A stretch of DNA of 64,000 nucleotides, from contig NZ_CP104007.1 in NCBI RefSeq assembly GCF_029201545.1, positions 3,134,501 to 3,198,500 of the forward strand, in the 5' to 3' direction. Position numbers and translations under genes: made by a program. The DNA comes from Devosia sp. FJ2-5-3 (GTDB taxonomy: Bacteria; Pseudomonadota; Alphaproteobacteria; Rhizobiales; Devosiaceae). The notes under the pieces were generated by a model, which was given only the letters and a program-made list of their open reading frames with translations, was not told the DNA's origin and did no database searches. Of the stretch, positions 35,935-44,746 are shown piece by piece; positions within the stretch are counted from its first letter, which is position 1, and every line of letters starts with the position of its first letter.

Positions 35935-36528
35935 ATGAAGTTCATTAAGACAGTGATGGCAGTGGGGCTGTCGATCCTGTTGTCTGTGGGGTTGGTCACG
36001 CCAACCTGGGCAGCCAGAGTGTACAATTTCGACACCAGCATGTGGGAAGAACAGTCTGAAGTTCAGACCCGCAACCGCCGCGGAAGTGCGATCAAGAAGC
36101 AGGTCGTCGATTACGAGACCCGTCACAAGCCCGGCACATTGGTGATCGAAACCGGTGAGCGCCGCCTGTACCTGGTCCTCGAGGGTGGCAAGGCGATGCG
36201 CTATGGGATTGGCGTGGGCCGCGACGGCTTTACCTGGTCCGGCACCCACCGCATTACCCGCAAGGCCGAGTGGCCCGGCTGGACCCCGCCCCCGGCCATG
36301 CGCAAGCGCGTTCCCGACCTTCCGGCCTTCATGCCCGGCGGTCCTGACAATCCCCTCGGTGCGCGGGCGCTCTATATCGGCTCCACGCTTTATCGCGTCC
36401 ACGGCACTTCCGAGCCATGGTCCATCGGCCAGGCCGTATCGTCCGGGTGCATCCGCCTGACCAATGACGACATCACCGATCTCTACGAGCGCGTGCAGGT
36501 CGGCGCGACGATCGTGGTCAACCACTAG
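35935..36528 (+). CDS. L,D-transpeptidase (YkuD domain)
   Basis: This 197-residue exported enzyme cross-links peptidoglycan stems or attaches proteins to the wall. A signal peptide ends VTPTWAA (about 26-27), and the YkuD domain carries H156 in YRVHGTSEPWSIG and the catalytic cysteine C172 in SSGCIRLTNDDI. The start at 35935 puts the signal peptide at the N terminus. It is a single gene followed by a terminator. Many Hyphomicrobiales carry several such paralogues. Confidence 0.93.
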   Translation: MKFIKTVMAVGLSILLSVGLVTPTWAARVYNFDTSMWEEQSEVQTRNRRGSAIKKQVVDYETRHKPGTLVIETGERRLYLVLEGGKAMRYGIGVGRDGFTWSGTHRITRKAEWPGWTPPPAMRKRVPDLPAFMPGGPDNPLGARALYIGSTLYRVHGTSEPWSIGQAVSSGCIRLTNDDITDLYERVQVGATIVVNH

Positions 36529-36545
36529 TCTTTCGAGAATTCACG

Positions 36546-36580
36546 AAAAGGGTCGCTCTTCGGGGCGGCCCTTTTGTTTT
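36546..36580 (+). terminator. Rho-independent terminator after the L,D-transpeptidase gene
   Basis: AGGGTCGC pairs with GCGGCCCT (one wobble) around TCTTCGGG and is followed by TTTGTTTT. Confidence 0.82.
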
Positions 36581-36625
36581 GCCGCCGGCCTTTGCAGGGA
36601 GCCCGCGGAGCACTAAACTCAGGGC

Positions 36626-37645
36626 ATGAATTCGCCCCTGCCCCTCGCCCCCGCCCGGCCCCTGATCGACACCTATGGCCGGCGCATCAGCTACCTCCGC
36701 ATTTCGGTGACGGACCGGTGCGATTTCCGCTGCGTCTACTGCATGGGCGAGGACATGGTTTTCCTGCCCAAGCGCGATGTGCTGAGTTTCGAGGAGATCG
36801 AAACCATCGCCACCGCCTTTATCGCGCGCGGAACCACCAAGATCCGGCTGACGGGCGGCGAGCCGCTAGTGCGGCGCGATATCATGGCGCTGGTGGAAAG
36901 CCTCGGCCGCCATATCGGAGGCGGGCTGGACGAGTTGACGCTCACCACCAATGGCAGCCAGCTGGCCAAGACTGCCGCAGCGCTCCGCGCCGCCGGCGTG
37001 CGGCGGATCAATGTTTCGCTCGACAGCCTCGATGACGCACGTTTTCGCCAAATTACCCGGCGTGGCCGGCTTGGCGACGTCATGGCCGGGATCGAGGCGG
37101 CGCAGGCGGCCGGGCTCGAGCTCAAGATCAACATGGTCGCGATGCGCGGCGTCAATGACGACGAGATCGAGCCGATGATGGCCTGGGCGCATGGTCGTGG
37201 CATGGGGCTGACGCTGATCGAGGGCATGCCGCTTGGCGAGGTCGGGATCGATCGGGTCGATACCTACCTGCCGCTGCGCGAACTGCATGACAGCCTCGCA
37301 AAGCGCTACAGCCTGACCCGGCTCGACAAACGGACGGGCGGCCCAGCGCGCTATGTCCAGGTGGCCGAGACCGGCGGAGTGCTGGGCTTCATCACGCCGA
37401 TGAGCCATAATTTTTGTGAAAGCTGCAATCGCGTGCGCCTGACCGCGACAGGGCAATTGTTCCTGTGCCTGGGGCAGGACGATCAGGTCGATCTGCGGCA
37501 TGCCCTGCGCGAGGGCGGACGGGAAGCGCTTGATGCGGCGCTGGATCACGCCATGATGATCAAGCCCAAGGGCCACGATTTCCTGCTCGACCGCAGCCGA
37601 CCGGAGCCCGCCGTGACGCGCTATATGAGCGTGACGGGGGGCTAG
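36626..37645 (+). CDS. moaA: GTP 3',8-cyclase (molybdenum cofactor synthesis)
   Basis: This 339-residue radical SAM enzyme carries out the first step of molybdopterin synthesis. The N-terminal [4Fe-4S] cysteines are C32, C36 and C39 in [12 protein letters not shown]; the second cluster uses [19 protein letters not shown], and the protein ends in the required Gly-Gly. The TAG stop lies inside the CTAG end of an intergenic repeat. No other moa, mog or moe gene is in the window, so moaA stands alone. Confidence 0.96.
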   Translation: MNSPLPLAPARPLIDTYGRRISYLRISVTDRCDFRCVYCMGEDMVFLPKRDVLSFEEIETIATAFIARGTTKIRLTGGEPLVRRDIMALVESLGRHIGGGLDELTLTTNGSQLAKTAAALRAAGVRRINVSLDSLDDARFRQITRRGRLGDVMAGIEAAQAAGLELKINMVAMRGVNDDEIEPMMAWAHGRGMGLTLIEGMPLGEVGIDRVDTYLPLRELHDSLAKRYSLTRLDKRTGGPARYVQVAETGGVLGFITPMSHNFCESCNRVRLTATGQLFLCLGQDDQVDLRHALREGGREALDAALDHAMMIKPKGHDFLLDRSRPEPAVTRYMSVTGG

Positions 37646-37748
37646 AGCATTTCACCGCGTCGTTGACGCGATGAAATCACTCCAAGTCCCTGTTTGTCGC
37701 GCTTCCGAACCGGAAAAGTGGTGTCCACTTTTCCTGGAAACGCTCTAG
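37642..37748. repeat. 107-base palindromic repeat with CTAGAGC/GCTCTAG ends (full copy)
   Basis: The element begins CTAGAGC and ends GCTCTAG. Inside, a first hairpin pairs ATTTCA..GCGTC with GACGC..TGAAAT (37649-37677), and a second pairs GGAAAAGTGG (37712-37721) perfectly with CCACTTTTCC (37725-37734). It resembles widespread intergenic repeats of Hyphomicrobiales. Its left end supplies the TAG stop of moaA. A shorter copy is at 40821-40891. Confidence 0.88.
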
Positions 37749-37764
37749 AGCTGCAACGCGGCGC

Positions 37765-38250
37765 TTATTTATCGTCGTCGACCACGATGGCGAAGTCGAG
37801 CGGCAGCGCCGTGGTGTATTTGATCTGGCCCATGGCGAAAGCCGAGCTGACATCGGTCAGATTGATCTTGCTGATGAGCTTTTTGTAGAAAGCGTCATAA
37901 GCGCCGATATCGGGAACGACCACGCGCATCAGATAGTCCACTTCGCCGCTCATGCGATAGAACTCCACCACTTCGGGGAATTCGTCGATGACGCCGGAGA
38001 ATTTGCGCATCCAGCCGTCATTGTGCTCATTGGTCTTGACCGAGACGAAGACGGTGACGCCGACATTGACCTTGACCGGGTCGAGCACGGCGACGCGGCG
38101 CTGGATGACGCCGTCCTCTTCCATTTTCTGGATGCGGCGCCAGCACGGGGTGGTGGACAGCCCCACCTTGCGACCGATCTCGGCCACCGGCATGGTGGCA
38201 TCCTTCTGCAGGAGCGTCAGAATTTTTCGATCAATCTTGTCGAGCGCCAT
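37765..38250 (-). CDS. Lrp/AsnC family transcriptional regulator
   Basis: This 161-residue protein has the AsnC-type helix-turn-helix at the N terminus (DKIDRKILTLLQKDATMPVAEIGRKVGLS) and a RAM ligand-binding domain after it (VTVFVSVKTNEHN to the end). Such regulators respond to amino acids and often activate a neighbouring catabolic gene, but no such gene is adjacent here. The ATG at 38250 has GGGGG four bases upstream. A 17-base perfect palindrome lies 84 bases upstream. Confidence 0.9.
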   Translation of the reverse strand: MALDKIDRKILTLLQKDATMPVAEIGRKVGLSTTPCWRRIQKMEEDGVIQRRVAVLDPVKVNVGVTVFVSVKTNEHNDGWMRKFSGVIDEFPEVVEFYRMSGEVDYLMRVVVPDIGAYDAFYKKLISKINLTDVSSAFAMGQIKYTTALPLDFAIVVDDDK

Positions 38251-38333
38251 ATCGCCCCCAGCGAAATGAGATTTTCCAAACGGGCATTTTATCCCGCGTT
38301 CACGCACAAGTTAGTGCCATATTGGACAGGCGA

Positions 38334-38350
38334 GCGCAATAAAATTGCGC
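38334..38350. promoter_or_regulatory. Candidate operator: GCGCAAT-AAA-ATTGCGC palindrome
   Basis: GCGCAATAAAATTGCGC is a perfect 7+7 palindrome with an A-rich centre. It lies between the Lrp-type regulator (minus strand) and the sensor kinase (plus strand), the expected place for an Lrp-family site. Confidence 0.45.
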
Positions 38351-38529
38351 CTGAAAAGATCAAGCCCTGCCCTTACCCATCGTTAACCAATGATTTCGCC
38401 ATTTGCGCCACTGCGCTGCGGCTCGCAGCGGCAACTTCACCTCCTATTAACCACGGCTCCCCTAGTGTTCAGGCATGTGCGTAGCGGCGGCCTGGTGCCG
38501 ACGCATGAGTTAGTAATGAGTAAAAGTTC

Positions 38530-40056
38530 ATGCCGCCTCGTTCGGCCATTGACGCGGACGTCCGTGCCCTCATGGGCCGCGACGGCAAGCGCGCCGCCCA
38601 AAAGACTGTTCTGGAAGCGCGTCAGCGGCTGACCAGCAGCTCTGGTACGCGCGCTGAATTCGATTTCGAGCTGATGCACGACTATGCGGCCGCACGTCGT
38701 GGCGCCGCGCTGCCCATGGCGGCCATCGTGTGCATCCTGGCCATCGTCGCCAGTTTCTGGGTTCCGGTCGTTTTCTCGGCTTTCTGGGCCGCACTCGTCA
38801 TCTCCAGCCTTCTCGTCGTGGTGCTGGTCGCGCGCCGCTTTGCCCGCAGCGAACCCGCAAAGTTCAACGCCGCAAAATGGACGACGAGCTTCATAGCCGC
38901 AGAGACGCTCTACGGCATTGCCCTGTCCCTGCTGGCCCTGTGCACAGTCGTCGCAAATCCCAGCGACGTCGTGCCGGTGATGTTTGCCATGGTGCTGGTG
39001 AGCATCGCTGCCAATGCCGTGGCCACGCACACCCTGCCCCACGCCACGCTGATGAGCACCTTGCCGGTGACGGCAACGGTCGCAATCAATTTGCTGCTTC
39101 TCGGTGGCACGGTGAACTACACCCTCGCGGCTGTGGTGATCTGCGGCGAGATATTCTTCCTGTTCCTGGCGCGCCAGCTCTATTCCTCCGAACTCGAGAC
39201 GATCTCGCATCAGTCGGAAAAGGACTCGCTGATCTCCGAACTCGAGGAAGCGCGTCACATGTCGGACGAGGCCCGCCGACATGCCGAGCAGGCCAATATT
39301 GCCAAGAGCCAGTTCCTGGCGACGATGAGCCATGAACTGCGCACCCCGCTCAATGCGATCATCGGCTTTTCCGAGGTGTTGAAATCGGAGCTGCTGGGTC
39401 CGCATCACGTGCCGCAATACAAGGAATATGCCGGCGACATCCACGCTAGCGGCCAGCATCTCCTCAATCTGATCAATGAGCTTCTCGACCTCAGCCGCAT
39501 CGAGGCGGGCAAGTACGAATTGCACGAGGAAGCGGTATCTATCATCGACATCGCCGACGATTGCCGCCGCATGATGGAATTGCGCGCCAAGGCCAAGGGG
39601 ATCGAGCTGGTGTTCAGTACCGGCGACAATCTGCCGAAAATCTGGGGCGACGAGCGGGCCATCCGCCAGGTGATCCTCAATCTGATGAGCAACGCCATCA
39701 AGTTCACGCCCCAGCATGGCAAGGTCACCCTGGTGGTGGCGCGTAGCGGCGATGGCGGGCAGTTGATCTCGGTCAAGGATAACGGCCCGGGCATTCCCGA
39801 CGGCGAAATCGAAACCGTGCTGTCGTCGTTCGGCCAGGGCTCATTGGCACACAAGACAGCCGAACAGGGGGCAGGCCTCGGCCTGCCGATCGTTCAGAAG
39901 ATCATGGATCTGCACCAGGGCCGGTTCGACCTGTTCTCCAAGCTGCGCTTCGGCACCGAGGTGATCGCCACTTTCCCGCGAGCCCGGGTGATGGACGCAC
40001 TGGCCCCGGTTACCGAACGCCGCAACAAGCTCGAAATCTACTCCGCAGCTGGTTGA
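38530..40056 (+). CDS. Membrane sensor histidine kinase, PleC/DivJ/PdhS-like
   Basis: This 508-residue kinase has about six transmembrane helices (roughly residues 60-215), a short coiled coil, then HisKA with His268 in ATMSHELRTPLNAIIGFSEV. The ATPase carries N388 in LNLMSNAIKF and DNGPGIP (417-423). The HisKA segment with ELLGP, YAGDIHASGQHLLNLINELLDLSRIEAGK is of the type found in the alphaproteobacterial cell-cycle kinases PleC, DivJ and PdhS, but a true orthologue cannot be claimed. No receiver protein is adjacent. A strong ribosome binding site is not visible before the ATG. Confidence 0.88.
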   Translation: MPPRSAIDADVRALMGRDGKRAAQKTVLEARQRLTSSSGTRAEFDFELMHDYAAARRGAALPMAAIVCILAIVASFWVPVVFSAFWAALVISSLLVVVLVARRFARSEPAKFNAAKWTTSFIAAETLYGIALSLLALCTVVANPSDVVPVMFAMVLVSIAANAVATHTLPHATLMSTLPVTATVAINLLLLGGTVNYTLAAVVICGEIFFLFLARQLYSSELETISHQSEKDSLISELEEARHMSDEARRHAEQANIAKSQFLATMSHELRTPLNAIIGFSEVLKSELLGPHHVPQYKEYAGDIHASGQHLLNLINELLDLSRIEAGKYELHEEAVSIIDIADDCRRMMELRAKAKGIELVFSTGDNLPKIWGDERAIRQVILNLMSNAIKFTPQHGKVTLVVARSGDGGQLISVKDNGPGIPDGEIETVLSSFGQGSLAHKTAEQGAGLGLPIVQKIMDLHQGRFDLFSKLRFGTEVIATFPRARVMDALAPVTERRNKLEIYSAAG

Positions 40057-40126
40057 TCCCCTGGGGGAGGAGCCGGTCCAAATTTCGCCGGCTTGGGCAG
40101 ATCGAGTGGCGCCGCCGGAGGACCAT

Positions 40127-40792
40127 GTGCGTATGCCGACCAAATTCTTGCCGTTCGTGATTGCCCTGCTGACCCTGCCGCTGGCTTGGACTGTGCACGC
40201 ACAGGAGCCTATCAGCGCGGCATTGGCCATGCCCGCCGTGCCTGGCCCGGAAAACAGTGCCTATCGATTCTCGGAAGGAGTTTCCGTGCGTTTGCGCCGC
40301 AGTTTCCTCGACCAGATCCGCTGGTCGGCGGGGACCGAGGTGCGCGATCACCTGGCGGCGAGCTTTGCCGAGCGCAGCCATACCGAGATCTGGCAGGAAC
40401 TGGTGCAGCCGGACGGGTTGAGCACCGGCAATGTAGCCGACGCCCTCGCCGCCTATTGGGTACTTAACTGGGTGACGGCCAATGGCGCCTATGGCCAGAA
40501 GGTGGACAATGGGCCAGTGCAGCGGCAATTGCGGCTTGCCCTGTCACAGGACACGAACTTCCAGCAATTGGGCGACCAGGCGCGTCAGCAGATGGCCGAG
40601 GGCTATATGCTAAATTTTTTGCTGGAGCACGCTGCGTTGAACAATGCAGTGGCGCGCAAGGACATCGCCACCCTGCAGGCTCTGGCCGAGGCCTCGGCAG
40701 CGCGCTTCCAGCAGCAGATGGGTGTCGACCTGCTGGCGCTGGTGCCGGGACCCAACGGGTTCGAGCCGAAAAGGCGGCCGAGCGGCCGATAA
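40127..40792 (+). CDS. Exported protein of unknown function (possibly DUF6683 family)
   Basis: This 221-residue protein begins with a signal peptide (FVIALLTLPLAWTVHAQ). A mature helical region follows, with RRSFLDQIRW, NVADALAAYWVLNWVTANGAYG and QQMAEGYMLNFLLEHAALNNA. The central DALAAYWVLNW pattern resembles, from memory, the DUF6683 family, so the name is tentative. The GTG at 40127 has GGAGG five bases upstream and is preferred; an ATG six bases later is the alternative. It follows the sensor kinase by 70 bases on the same strand. Confidence 0.7.
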   Translation: MRMPTKFLPFVIALLTLPLAWTVHAQEPISAALAMPAVPGPENSAYRFSEGVSVRLRRSFLDQIRWSAGTEVRDHLAASFAERSHTEIWQELVQPDGLSTGNVADALAAYWVLNWVTANGAYGQKVDNGPVQRQLRLALSQDTNFQQLGDQARQQMAEGYMLNFLLEHAALNNAVARKDIATLQALAEASAARFQQQMGVDLLALVPGPNGFEPKRRPSGR

Positions 40793-40820
40793 GGGACCGC
40801 GCCGCCGCCATCTGGGCGCA

Positions 40821-40891
40821 CCAGAGCATTGCACCGCGTCGTTGACGCGATCAAATCACTGGTGCCGTCGCGTTTCGAGCGAACGTTCTAG
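40821..40891. repeat. Shortened copy of the CTAG-ended palindromic repeat
   Basis: AGAGCATTGCACCGCGTCGT and what follows match the left half of the full copy at 37642-37748. The second hairpin is lost and the right end is reduced to ACGTTCTAG. Its CTAG end provides the TAG stop of cobT on the minus strand. Confidence 0.78.
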
Positions 40892-41910
40892 TTGCCGGGA
40901 CCGCTGATCGATGCGTCGGCAAAGGTGGCCATATTGGTGTGCAGATGCACTGCGGTCTTGATCATGACCATGCCCATTGCCGCGCCGCTGCCTTCGCCAA
41001 GGCGCATTCCCAAATCGAGCAAAGGGCGCTTGCCCAGATGCTCCAGAACGCGGGCGTGACCGGATTCTGCCGAGACATGGGCAAACAGGCAATGGTCGAT
41101 GGCGGCAGGATTGACCGCATGGGCGATGGCCGCAGCGGCGGTCGCGACAAAGCCATCGACGACCACAGGCGCTTTCTGATGCCGCGCCGCGATGAGTGCA
41201 CCCAGCATGGCGGCGATTTCGCGACCGCCAAGGCGCGCCAGAATGGCGAGAGGATGGGTGAGTTCATCCTTGTGGAGCGCAAGCGCCCGGTCCACGGCAT
41301 CGGCCTTGCGCGCCAGGCCCGCATCATCGACGCCCGTTCCCCGGCCGACCCAATCAGCGCCGGTGCCGCCATAAAGTGCAGCATAGATCGCAGCGGCGAT
41401 GGTGGTGTTGCCGATACCCATTTCGCCCAGGCCGACGAGGTCCGGCTTACCGGCCACCGCTTCCATGCCATAGGCAATGGTGGCGGCGCACATCTGGTCG
41501 TCGAGTGCCGGCTCCCTGGTAATGTCGCCGGTGGGCAATTCCAGCGCCAGCTCGAAGACGCGCAGATTGATCTCGTGCAGGGCGCAGATCTGGGAAATGG
41601 CCGCGCCGCCATTGGTGAAATTGGCCACCATCTGGGCAGTGACTTCGCGCGGGTAAGGGGAAACGCCCTGGTCGGTGACGCCATGATTGCCGGCAAAGAT
41701 CGTGACCATCGGATTGTCGAGGCGCGGGAGCGAGCGATGCTGCCAGCGGGCGGTAAACTCGACGAGTTCCTCGAGGCGCCCAAGCGAGCCGGCCGGCTTG
41801 GTCAATTGCCCATCGCGCGCTCTCACCGCCGCAACCGCAGTCTCATCCCCCTCGGGAACGGCGACGAGCAGTTCGACGATATCGGCAAAAGCAGGATTGA
41901 GGGCGGGCAT
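40888..41910 (-). CDS. cobT: Nicotinate-nucleotide-dimethylbenzimidazole phosphoribosyltransferase
   Basis: This 340-residue enzyme makes alpha-ribazole phosphate, the precursor of the cobalamin lower ligand. Motifs FAGNHGVTDQGVSPYP, GEMGIGNTTIAAA and the C-terminal catalytic-glutamate region RLGEGSGAAMGM are present. The ATG at 41910 begins the true protein; the open frame continues further upstream as noise. It is divergent from cobS, with which it completes nucleotide-loop assembly. The stop codon is part of a repeat. Confidence 0.93.
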   Translation of the reverse strand: MPALNPAFADIVELLVAVPEGDETAVAAVRARDGQLTKPAGSLGRLEELVEFTARWQHRSLPRLDNPMVTIFAGNHGVTDQGVSPYPREVTAQMVANFTNGGAAISQICALHEINLRVFELALELPTGDITREPALDDQMCAATIAYGMEAVAGKPDLVGLGEMGIGNTTIAAAIYAALYGGTGADWVGRGTGVDDAGLARKADAVDRALALHKDELTHPLAILARLGGREIAAMLGALIAARHQKAPVVVDGFVATAAAAIAHAVNPAAIDHCLFAHVSAESGHARVLEHLGKRPLLDLGMRLGEGSGAAMGMVMIKTAVHLHTNMATFADASISGPGN

Positions 41911-42052
41911 GGCAGGTCCAGCGTGATGTGGTAGGGAGGTGCGGACTTGTTGCCCAGAACGGAGCGAATTGCAATTGACGCCTAAGGCCGAGGACAATGG
42001 CATTCGCCCGCAGGCGGACACTGACAAAATTGCCGGTCCGAACCACGGCGGC

Positions 42053-42826
42053 ATGGGCCTTCTGGACGACCTCCTGATGGCGCTGCGGTTTTTTTCGCGC
42101 TTGCCGACAGGGGACGGAACGCACGCAAGGCCGGAATTGGGGCGGATCGCCATGGCGCTGCCATTTGCCGCTGTGCTGATGGGCATTATCCCCATGTTTC
42201 TGCTCGTGGCCGGCATCTGGCTGGGGCTACCACCCTATTTCGCGGCGACGCTGGCCTGCGCGGCCATGGTCCTCGTCGGCGGCGGCATGATGGAGGATGC
42301 CATCGCCGATGCGGCTGACGGGCTGTTCGGGGGGTGGACGCCGGCGCGTCGGCTGGAAATCCTCAAGGACAGCCGCCACGGGACCTATGGCGTCGCGGCA
42401 CTGTGTCTGTTTCTCGCGTTGCGCATCACGGCGCTCGGCAGCGTGGCCGCGGTGAATCCGCTTGCTGCCGCGGGGCTATGGCTTGCCGCCAATATCGGCG
42501 GGCGCTCGGGCGGGCTTTGGGTGGCCGCTGCCCTGCCCCCGGCCCGACCCGACGGTGCTGCGGCGGCAGCCGGGCCGTTGCCGAAGTCGCGGTTCTTCAT
42601 CGGCGCCGGCTTTGCCCTCCTGATCATGGTCATCGTGGGTGGCCCGGCGACAAGTCTTGTCGGAGTGGGGTCGGCGGCCGTGGCGATCGCCCTGACGGTA
42701 TTGGGCTGGGTCGCTCTTTGCCGGCGCCTCGTGGGCGGACAGACGGGCGACCTGATCGGCGCTGCGGGCGCGCTGGGGGAGGTTGCGGCGCTCACCGCAT
42801 TGGTGATCTTCAGCGTTGCACCTTGA
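42053..42826 (+). CDS. cobS: Adenosylcobinamide-GDP ribazoletransferase (cobalamin synthase)
   Basis: This 257-residue integral membrane enzyme joins alpha-ribazole to adenosylcobinamide-GDP. The family motifs MGLLDDLLMALRFFSRLPTG at the N terminus and GLFGG followed by RRLEILKDSRHGTYG are present, with about six hydrophobic helices. The ATG at 42053 gives the usual N terminus; upstream codons look non-coding. It is divergent from cobT with a 142-base spacer, in which I see no cobalamin riboswitch. Confidence 0.9.
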   Translation: MGLLDDLLMALRFFSRLPTGDGTHARPELGRIAMALPFAAVLMGIIPMFLLVAGIWLGLPPYFAATLACAAMVLVGGGMMEDAIADAADGLFGGWTPARRLEILKDSRHGTYGVAALCLFLALRITALGSVAAVNPLAAAGLWLAANIGGRSGGLWVAAALPPARPDGAAAAAGPLPKSRFFIGAGFALLIMVIVGGPATSLVGVGSAAVAIALTVLGWVALCRRLVGGQTGDLIGAAGALGEVAALTALVIFSVAP

Positions 42827-42885
42827 AATCGCCGCAGCCTGCCCCTTAATCGGAACCGGGGACACAGCCCCGAGGGATTGATTTG

Positions 42886-43572
42886 ATGATCTTTATTGGC
42901 CTGGCATTGCTGATCGCTGTCGGCATCGCGCTTCTGATCAGCGCCGATGCCGGCACGCTGGTGGGGCTGACGCAGACGCAGACTGCCCAGCTGATCCCGC
43001 TCCTGATTATTCTCATCGTGTTCGCGGGCGGTCTGTTTTCGCGGCGGCGGCAGGCGGGAGAACTGATCGGAGCGCTGTTTCTGTGGGTCGGCATCTTCGC
43101 CGTGGTCGGCGTAGGCTATGCCTATCGCGACGATCTGCTGGGGGTTGTCAGCCGGGTGAGCGGCGAATTGCGACCGGGCGTCGCCATTGTCGATGGCGAG
43201 CGCGAATCCGCAACATTCCGGCGCGGCCTGGGCGGGCACTTTGAAATCAATGCCACGATCAACGGGCACGAAACCCCGATGATCTTCGATACCGGCGCCA
43301 GCGCCGTCGTACTCACCCAGGCCGACGCGATCGCAGCGGGAATCGATGTCAGCAATCTGCGCTTCGCGGTGCCGGTTTCAACCGCCAACGGCACCGGAAT
43401 GGCCGCGCGGACGCGGCTTGCCACGATCGAAGTCGGTGGCATCGTGAGGCAGAATTTGACGGCCTTCGTCACCGAAAGCGGGGCACTTGAAACCAGCCTG
43501 CTCGGGATGACATTCCTCGAGACCCTGTCACGCTACAGCGTGACGCAGAATTCGCTCGAATTGCAGGACTAA
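42886..43572 (+). CDS. Retropepsin-like aspartic protease, membrane-anchored (TIGR02281-like)
   Basis: This 228-residue protein has three hydrophobic helices (residues 2-20, 37-55 and 65-82) and a C-terminal retropepsin-like domain with one DTGASAVVLTQADA motif. It ends in the usual LGMTFLETLSRYSVTQNSLEL. One catalytic Asp per chain means it would act as a dimer. The domain would sit outside the cytoplasmic membrane. Substrates of the family are unknown. The start is the ATG with a GAGGGA nine bases upstream. Confidence 0.87.
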   Translation: MIFIGLALLIAVGIALLISADAGTLVGLTQTQTAQLIPLLIILIVFAGGLFSRRRQAGELIGALFLWVGIFAVVGVGYAYRDDLLGVVSRVSGELRPGVAIVDGERESATFRRGLGGHFEINATINGHETPMIFDTGASAVVLTQADAIAAGIDVSNLRFAVPVSTANGTGMAARTRLATIEVGGIVRQNLTAFVTESGALETSLLGMTFLETLSRYSVTQNSLELQD

Positions 43573-43574
43573 CC

Positions 43575-44597
43575 TCAAACTGCGACCGCAATTTCCTGCG
43601 TCTCGACGGCGGCAAGGGCGCGCTCGAACACTTCGGGACCCGCATTGGGCCGGCAGGCGTCGACGCTGAGAATCTGCCGGAACAGGCGGGCACCCGGACG
43701 GCCATTGGCCAGACCCAGCATGTGGCGCGCCACCTGGTTGAGCCGACCGCCCTTGGCAAGATGGGTTTCGGCATAGTCCGTCATTTCGGACATGACCCGC
43801 GCAAGATCGGGCGCGGGCGTCGTGGCGCCGAAAATGCGGCTGTCCACTTCGGCAAGGATCATCGGATTGTGATAGGCGGCGCGGCCCAGCATGACGCCGT
43901 CCATATGCTCAAGATGCTCGAGCGCCTGGTCGATCGTCTCGATGCCGCCATTGATCATCATCGGCAGTGGCGCCATGCGCTGGCGCAGGCGGTAAACGCG
44001 CGGATAGTCGAGCGGCGGAATGGTGCGGTTTTCCTTGGGGCTGAGGCCCTGGAGCCAGGCCTTTCGCGCGTGGACATAAAGCGCCGCAACGCCGGCCTCG
44101 GCCATCTTGTCGGCAAAGCGGTCGAGGCTTTCCTCAATGTCCTGGTCGTCGATGCCGATGCGGCACTTTACGGTGACAGGCCGGTCGGTTGCATCGCGCA
44201 TGGCGCGCACGCATTCGGCTACGAGATCGGGCACGGCCATGAGGCAGGCACCGAAACGGCCCGATTGCACGCGATCAGACGGACAACCGACATTGAGGTT
44301 GATCTCGTCGTAGCCAAAAGCGTCGGCAAGACGGGTTGCCGCGGCCAATTCGCTGGGGTCGGAGCCGCCAAGCTGCACGGCGACGGGCTGCTCGAAGGGC
44401 TCGAAACGAAGGTGACGCTCGGCATCGCCATGAACAATGGCGGCGCTTGTCACCATTTCAGTGAACAGCAAGCTATGGCGCGTCAGGACGCGATGGAGGT
44501 GACGGCATGCCAGATCCGTCCATTCCATCATCGGTGCAACGGAGAACCGGCGAGCCGTGGTCAATGAGACAACGGAGCCTGGCGCCTCTAGCGTCAT
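43575..44597 (-). CDS. dusA: tRNA-dihydrouridine(20/20a) synthase
   Basis: This 340-residue FMN enzyme reduces uridines in the tRNA D-loop. It has RRFSVAPMMEWTDLACR, the catalytic-cysteine region NLNVGCPSDRVQSGRFGACLM, VKCRIGIDD and MINGGIETIDQAL. The DusA subfamily is indicated by MMEWTD and RVQSGRFGACLM. The ATG at 44597 is chosen; another at 44624 is possible but lacks a ribosome binding site. Convergent with the retropepsin-like gene, leaving two bases between them. Confidence 0.92.
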   Translation of the reverse strand: MTLEAPGSVVSLTTARRFSVAPMMEWTDLACRHLHRVLTRHSLLFTEMVTSAAIVHGDAERHLRFEPFEQPVAVQLGGSDPSELAAATRLADAFGYDEINLNVGCPSDRVQSGRFGACLMAVPDLVAECVRAMRDATDRPVTVKCRIGIDDQDIEESLDRFADKMAEAGVAALYVHARKAWLQGLSPKENRTIPPLDYPRVYRLRQRMAPLPMMINGGIETIDQALEHLEHMDGVMLGRAAYHNPMILAEVDSRIFGATTPAPDLARVMSEMTDYAETHLAKGGRLNQVARHMLGLANGRPGARLFRQILSVDACRPNAGPEVFERALAAVETQEIAVAV

Positions 44598-44670
44598 GGG
44601 TACGTCACTTCCAAGAGTTTTCATTTGGTGAGTGCCATAGCGTTTCCCGCCGGTGGGGGCAATGGCGGGT

Positions 44671-44684
44671 GTGATCTGGATCAA
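44671..44684 (+). promoter_or_regulatory. FNR/FixK-like box upstream of the universal stress gene
   Basis: GTGATCTGGATCAA matches the FNR/FixK consensus TTGAT-N4-ATCAA at nine of ten informative positions. It is centred about 69 bases before the start of the universal stress protein, and TATATG at 44701-44706 could serve as -10. Oxygen-linked control of such genes is established in related bacteria. Confidence 0.55.
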
Positions 44685-44746
44685 AGCCACCCCCCTCACT
44701 TATATGTATCAGTACCGGCATCAACCCGAGCGAGAGGTCATTGTAA

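Noticed and set aside
41911..42052. Cobalamin riboswitch between cobT and cobS
   Set aside because: I looked for the B12 box and its flanking helices and found none.
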